From Bacilli bacterium (GTDB taxonomy: Bacteria > Bacillota_I > Bacilli_A > RF39 > UBA660): 10,432 bases of DNA. Position numbers and translations under genes: made by a program. The stretch covers positions 1-10,432 of the forward strand of contig JAFPMR010000190.1 in assembly GCA_017411235.1 (NCBI GenBank), in the 5' to 3' direction. How positions within the stretch are numbered: position 1 is the stretch's first letter; every line of letters starts with the position of its first letter. Below the pieces are notes generated by a model that had not been told where the DNA came from, searched no databases, and saw only the letters and a program-made list of their open reading frames with translations. Positions 7,359 to 10,432 of this stretch are shown piece after piece.

Positions 7359-7367
7359 ATTATAACA
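7359..7367 (-). promoter_or_regulatory. Extended -10 promoter of the three-gene membrane/zinc-ribbon unit
   Basis: The minus strand reads TATGTTATAAT, with TATAAT at 7364-7359 and TG at 7367-7366. No fitting -35 is seen at 17-18 bp. A possible second promoter lies just upstream: TTGACG (7401-7396), 18 bp, TAGTAT (7377-7372). Transcription from the first would start near 7352, about 25 nt before the chosen start codon. Confidence 0.65.
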
Positions 7368-7420
7368 TAGAATACTACTTACCCTTTACAAAAAACGTCA
7401 AAGATTAACGTAAACAACAT

Positions 7421-7446
7421 AAAAAAAACGATTTATTAAAAATCGT
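7421..7446 (-). terminator. Intrinsic terminator of ftsA-ftsZ
   Basis: A 7-bp stem (ACGATTT with AAATCGT, 7446-7440 and 7434-7428) with a 5-nt loop is followed by a run of eight T (7428-7421) on the minus strand. The stem starts within the last codons of ftsZ and its loop contains the TAA stop, so the terminator overlaps the end of the gene. Confidence 0.8.
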
Positions 7447-8506
7447 CTCTATTTCTTAAAAATGGTGGGATGTCTACATTATCATAGTCATCATCATTAT
7501 CAATATATGAAGTATTAGTTGGAAGATCATTATCTAATCCACCACCAATTTGTTCTCTTGCATCATCAAATCCAGTTGCAATAACAGTAACAATAACTTC
7601 ATCATTTAAGTTTTCATTAATAACAGCACCAAAGATTGTATTAATATCAGTATTAGCAGCATTTCTAACAACTTCAGCAGCATCTTCAGCTTCGAACAAT
7701 GTTAATGAATTACCACCAGTAATATTAATAATTGCATCTGTTGCACCATCGATAGTAGTTTCTAGTAATGGTGATGCTACAGCTTGTTTAGCAGCTTCTA
7801 TGGCTCTATCTTCACCAGTTCCGATACCAATACCAATGATTGCATTACCTCTATTTTGCATAACTGCTTTAACGTCGGCAAAGTCTAGGTTAACTAAACC
7901 AGATACAGCAATCAAATCTGATATAGATTGAACACCTCTACGTAAAACATTATCAACTTCTTTAAATGCTTCAACAATTGGAGTAGTTCTATCAATCATA
8001 TCTCTTAATCTATCATTTGGAATAACAATAATTGTATCAACATGTTTCTTTAATTCTTCAAGACCAACTTCAGCTTGTTCCATTCTTTTACGACCTTCAA
8101 ATTTGAAAGGTTTAGTAACAATAGCAACAGTTAAAGCTCCAAGATCTTGTGCAATCTCAGCAACTATAGGTGCAGCACCAGTTCCAGTACCTCCACCTAA
8201 ACCACATGTAACAAATACCATGTCAGCTCCAGCTAATGCTTCTTCAATTTCTGATTTACTTTCTAGAGCAGCTTCTCTACCAATTTCAGGATTAGCTCCA
8301 GCTCCTAAACCATCAGTAATACTTTTACCAATTTGTAATTTAGTTTCAGCTCTACTAACATTTAATACTTGTAAATCTGTATTAGCAACTATGAAGTCTA
8401 CTCCCCCAACTCCAGATTCAATCATTCTGTTAACAGCATTACATCCGCCGCCACCAACACCAATGACTTTTATTTTTGCTATTTGATCTCTTTCTAAATC
8501 TTGCAT
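7436..8506 (-). CDS. ftsZ: Cell division GTPase FtsZ
   Basis: FtsZ is the tubulin-like GTPase that polymerises into the division ring at midcell. This 356-residue protein shows the nucleotide-binding [11 protein letters not shown] (about 18-28), the tubulin signature GGGTGTG (104-110) and the catalytic T7 loop NLDFAD (206-211). The C-terminal peptide IPPFLRNR, which binds FtsA and other partners, is followed by a short DDF. The linker between the GTPase domain and this peptide is short, roughly 20 residues and acidic. The ATG is 7 nt after a perfect AGGAGGA, much stronger than the ftsA site; this fits the higher cellular level of FtsZ. It lies 15 nt after ftsA, with which it shares a promoter, and ends in its own terminator. 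The identification is certain. Confidence 0.99.
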   Translation of the reverse strand: MQDLERDQIAKIKVIGVGGGGCNAVNRMIESGVGGVDFIVANTDLQVLNVSRAETKLQIGKSITDGLGAGANPEIGREAALESKSEIEEALAGADMVFVTCGLGGGTGTGAAPIVAEIAQDLGALTVAIVTKPFKFEGRKRMEQAEVGLEELKKHVDTIIVIPNDRLRDMIDRTTPIVEAFKEVDNVLRRGVQSISDLIAVSGLVNLDFADVKAVMQNRGNAIIGIGIGTGEDRAIEAAKQAVASPLLETTIDGATDAIINITGGNSLTLFEAEDAAEVVRNAANTDINTIFGAVINENLNDEVIVTVIATGFDDAREQIGGGLDNDLPTNTSYIDNDDDYDNVDIPPFLRNRDDF

Positions 8507-8513
8507 TTCAAAA

Positions 8514-8520
8514 TCCTCCT
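8514..8520 (-). promoter_or_regulatory. Perfect ribosome binding site of ftsZ, overlapping the second ftsA stop
   Basis: AGGAGGA lies 7 nt before the ftsZ ATG. Its first two bases are part of the TAG that directly follows the ftsA TGA stop, so translation of the two genes is tightly linked in space. Confidence 0.85.
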
Positions 8521-8521
8521 A

Positions 8522-9763
8522 TCAACCATTAAAAATGTACCCGAATAACTTTCCAATTACACTTTCATCCTCTGAACCAAGACCAGCACCACTTAACATT
8601 TGCTGTTCTTCTATTGAAAATATAGAATAATCTTTATCTTTTAATCTTGCATTTTCTGCATAGAATTTTAGTAACCCTAAACATACACTATACTTATTAT
8701 TTCTAACACCAATTTCTCTAATATCACCTAATGTGAAATTATCACCAAAAGTGTTTTCTAAAATAAGCCTAAAGTCCCTACATTCGGTTACTCCCCCTGT
8801 AATTATTATATAACTTATTTCTTTTTTTGTTAAGTGATTTATCTCTTTCTTAGCCAAATTAAGTATCTCTTGAAGTCTACTTTCAACAACTTCGCTTATT
8901 TCTTGTTGGTTAATAACTACTATTTTATCAGTTTTATCCTTAACTTCAATAGTTTCACTAGCATTTGCATTATTTCTATGTCCTAATGCAAATCTCTCTT
9001 TTAACTCTTTAGCGGTTTTGATAGGAACTTTGTATATAAATGAAATATCATTATCAATATTTTGTCCTCCTAACAAAGTTACACTAGTATTAGTTAATAC
9101 CCCTTTGTTAAATACGGATACAGTTGTAGTTTCCTTACCAATGTTGATAATTACTCCTACTTCTTTATCATTATCTTTATTCTTTAATTCGAAGTAATCG
9201 CCTATTGGAGATAATGTAATATCTAAAACATCAACTCCTAGTTTTTCTAAACAAGCTAATACTGGATATATATTTTGTTTAGGTGTTGATACCATAACTC
9301 CTCTAACAGATAATACCTTAGAAGTTAATCCCTTAGGATCTTTTACTATACGATCATCATCTAAAGAGAAACTAGTTGGAATCAAGGAAATATATTCCAT
9401 ATCAGGATTTGCTTTAGAAGACTTAACTGCCTTTTGTAAGACTCTAATAACATCTTTACCTTCTATCAAATTTCCATCATTAGTAATTTGAACAGTTCCA
9501 GTTACTACTTGGAAATCAGAATTCATAGCAGGTACAGACACAATCATCTGTCTTATTTTAAGCCCAATTACTTCCTCGCATTTTAGTATAACATTTTCTA
9601 ATGGTTCTAACAACAAATTTATATCTTCTACAAGGCCATTTTTAATTCCCATAGAATCTGATTCTGCTACAGCTAAAACATTTAATTTTTTCTTTACTAT
9701 TTCGCCTACGATAAGTTTAACTTTTTCACTACCAACGTCTAAACTAGCCATTATCTTTCGCAT
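8522..9763 (-). CDS. ftsA: Cell division protein FtsA
   Basis: FtsA is the actin-like ATPase that ties FtsZ filaments to the membrane and recruits the division machinery. The protein (413 residues) has the phosphate-binding LDVGSEKVKLIVGE near the start (about 8-21), an SHS2-type region with IRQMIVSVPA, and the adenosine-binding ITGG at about 321-324. A negatively charged linker leads to a short hydrophobic C-terminal helix (IGKLFGYIFNG), which fits the membrane-targeting role although it is less basic than in many FtsA proteins. GTG codons at 9772 and 9769 are in frame, but the ATG at 9763 is preceded by GGAG at 8 nt and was chosen. It is the first gene of the ftsA-ftsZ unit, directly after the rplT terminator. 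The TGA stop is followed in frame by TAG. No mur or divIB gene is adjacent. Confidence 0.97.
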   Translation of the reverse strand: MRKIMASLDVGSEKVKLIVGEIVKKKLNVLAVAESDSMGIKNGLVEDINLLLEPLENVILKCEEVIGLKIRQMIVSVPAMNSDFQVVTGTVQITNDGNLIEGKDVIRVLQKAVKSSKANPDMEYISLIPTSFSLDDDRIVKDPKGLTSKVLSVRGVMVSTPKQNIYPVLACLEKLGVDVLDITLSPIGDYFELKNKDNDKEVGVIINIGKETTTVSVFNKGVLTNTSVTLLGGQNIDNDISFIYKVPIKTAKELKERFALGHRNNANASETIEVKDKTDKIVVINQQEISEVVESRLQEILNLAKKEINHLTKKEISYIIITGGVTECRDFRLILENTFGDNFTLGDIREIGVRNNKYSVCLGLLKFYAENARLKDKDYSIFSIEEQQMLSGAGLGSEDESVIGKLFGYIFNG

Positions 9764-9792
9764 CTTCACCACTCCATATTATACTACCCCTA

Positions 9793-9821
9793 ATTATACA
9801 AGAAACTAGAGGTAAAATCAA
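9793..9821 (-). promoter_or_regulatory. Promoter of ftsA-ftsZ
   Basis: The -35 box TTGATT (9821-9816) and -10 box TATAAT (9798-9793) are separated by 17 bp, close to the housekeeping sigma consensus. The transcript would start near 9786, about 23 nt before the ftsA ATG. A further TATAAT at 9783-9778 lies very close to the gene and has no clear -35. Confidence 0.75.
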
Positions 9822-9831
9822 CTAAGCCAAT

Positions 9832-9860
9832 AAAAAAAGTAATCAACATATGATTACTTT
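9832..9860 (-). terminator. Intrinsic terminator of the rpmI-rplT unit
   Basis: A 10-bp perfect stem (AAAGTAATCA with TGATTACTTT, 9860-9851 and 9845-9836) with a 5-nt loop is followed by a run of seven T (9838-9832). The TAA stop codon of rplT lies wholly inside the 5' arm of the stem. The U tract ends about 10 bp before the ftsA -35 box. Confidence 0.85.
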
Positions 9861-10372
9861 AAAGCGTCGATTAATTCAGCTTTTTTCATTGAAGTATAAC
9901 CTTCAATATTCTTATCTTTAGCTAAATCCTTTAATTCAGCTACAGTCATAGAATCTAAATCTTTAGCTTCTTCTTTTTTAACTGGTTTAGCTTCTGCTTT
10001 AGGAGCAGCAACTTTACCATTTAAACCATCTTTAGCTAATTTAACTAAATCAGCAAATGCTTTAGGATCGTCAATAGCAATTGCACTTAACATCTTTCTA
10101 TTAACTTCAACACCAGCTTTAGTTAAACCATTAATAAATTGTGAATAACTAATTTCATTTTCTCTACAAGCTGCATTGATTCTTGTAATCCATAATTTTC
10201 TGAAGTTTCTCTTATTAGCTTTTCTATCTCTAAATGCATAAACTCCACTATGGAATGTTTGTTCTTGAGCTGTTTTAAATAATCTGTGTTTAGATCCAAA
10301 ATAACCTTTAGCAGCTTTTAAAACTTTTCTTCTTCTATTTTTAGCTACGTTTCCGCCTTTAACTCTTGCCAT
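9854..10372 (-). CDS. rplT: 50S ribosomal protein L20 with a C-terminal Rho-N/SAP-like extension
   Basis: L20 is an early-assembling 23S rRNA-binding protein of the large subunit. Residues 1 to about 118 match the normal L20 length and motifs: [43 protein letters not shown] and NRKMLS. The gene then continues for about 54 residues. An Ala/Lys/Pro/Glu linker (about 120-138) leads to a segment (139-172) containing [15 protein letters not shown] and KKAELIDAL, the two-helix pattern of Rho N-terminal or SAP-type nucleic-acid-binding modules. The frame is intact, with no sign of a frameshift. The ATG is 9 nt after AGGGGAG. The gene lies 17 nt after rpmI and ends in a terminator that covers its stop codon. 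In many bacteria L20 represses this operon through the leader of infC or rpmI; that leader is outside the window. Confidence 0.98.
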   Translation of the reverse strand: MARVKGGNVAKNRRRKVLKAAKGYFGSKHRLFKTAQEQTFHSGVYAFRDRKANKRNFRKLWITRINAACRENEISYSQFINGLTKAGVEVNRKMLSAIAIDDPKAFADLVKLAKDGLNGKVAAPKAEAKPVKKEEAKDLDSMTVAELKDLAKDKNIEGYTSMKKAELIDALK

Positions 10373-10389
10373 ATTCTTCTACTCCCCTC

Positions 10390-10432
10390 TTAGATGAAAT
10401 CTTTCAATCTCTTAGCATCGCTAGTTGAAAGA
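10390..10432 (-). CDS. rpmI: 50S ribosomal protein L35, C-terminal end (cut by window edge)
   Basis: Fourteen codons including the stop are visible and read LSTSDAKRLKDFI then TAA. This resembles the conserved L35 end (as in VVSAGDFKRIKQML of the Bacillus protein), and the position directly before rplT is the standard infC-rpmI-rplT order. The call rests on this short match plus context. Confidence 0.85.
   Translation of the reverse strand, partial: LSTSDAKRLKDFI

Noticed and set aside
8103..8486. Plus-strand open frame of 127 codons, rich in Pro and Ala
   Set aside because: It is antisense to the Gly/Ala-rich GTPase domain of ftsZ, which is certain; the Pro-rich content is the complement of Gly codons.
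1..10432. CRISPR array, insertion sequence, tRNA or prophage
   Set aside because: No regularly spaced repeats, terminal inverted repeats, transposase motifs or tRNA cloverleaf were seen; gaps between genes are all under about 110 bp and are filled by terminators and promoters.

Overview
The window is AT-rich and densely packed, with every supported gene on the minus strand. It looks like a low-GC, Gram-positive-type bacterium (Bacilli, or a mollicute-related gut lineage; this placement is inference). The evidence is the order rlmN-stp-pknB, the order rpmI-rplT, a Bacillus-like FtsA/FtsZ pair, and strong purine-rich Shine-Dalgarno sites. All seven Trp codons I checked are TGG and none of the long genes contains an internal TGA, so TGA is most likely a normal stop, unlike in Mycoplasma and Spiroplasma.

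Read in the direction of transcription (right to left) there are five transcription units. Unit 1 is the end of the ribosomal operon: the last 13 codons of rpmI (L35), then rplT (L20), which has an unusual C-terminal Rho-N/SAP-like extension. Unit 2 is ftsA-ftsZ, with a clear promoter and a terminator. Unit 3 holds three genes I cannot assign to a known system: a four-helix membrane protein, a zinc-ribbon protein with one membrane helix and an extracytoplasmic domain, and an 802-residue acidic helical protein. Unit 4 is a single second four-helix membrane protein. Unit 5 is rlmN (23S rRNA/tRNA m2A methyltransferase), stp (PP2C phosphatase) and the N-terminal 159 residues of a PknB/PrkC-type Ser/Thr kinase that runs off the left edge.

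The intergenic gaps are short (at most about 110 bp). Each gap between units holds a hairpin-plus-U-tract terminator that overlaps the stop codon of the gene before it, followed closely by a promoter. Three of the four promoters share an extended -10 element, TATGnTATAAT, and have no good spaced -35; the ftsA promoter has TTGATT-17-TATAAT.

The most interesting part is the uncharacterised block at about 2336-7327, between the cell-division pair and the kinase/phosphatase unit. Its proteins look like an envelope-associated assembly. A role in division or in envelope signalling under the kinase/phosphatase is only a context-based guess.
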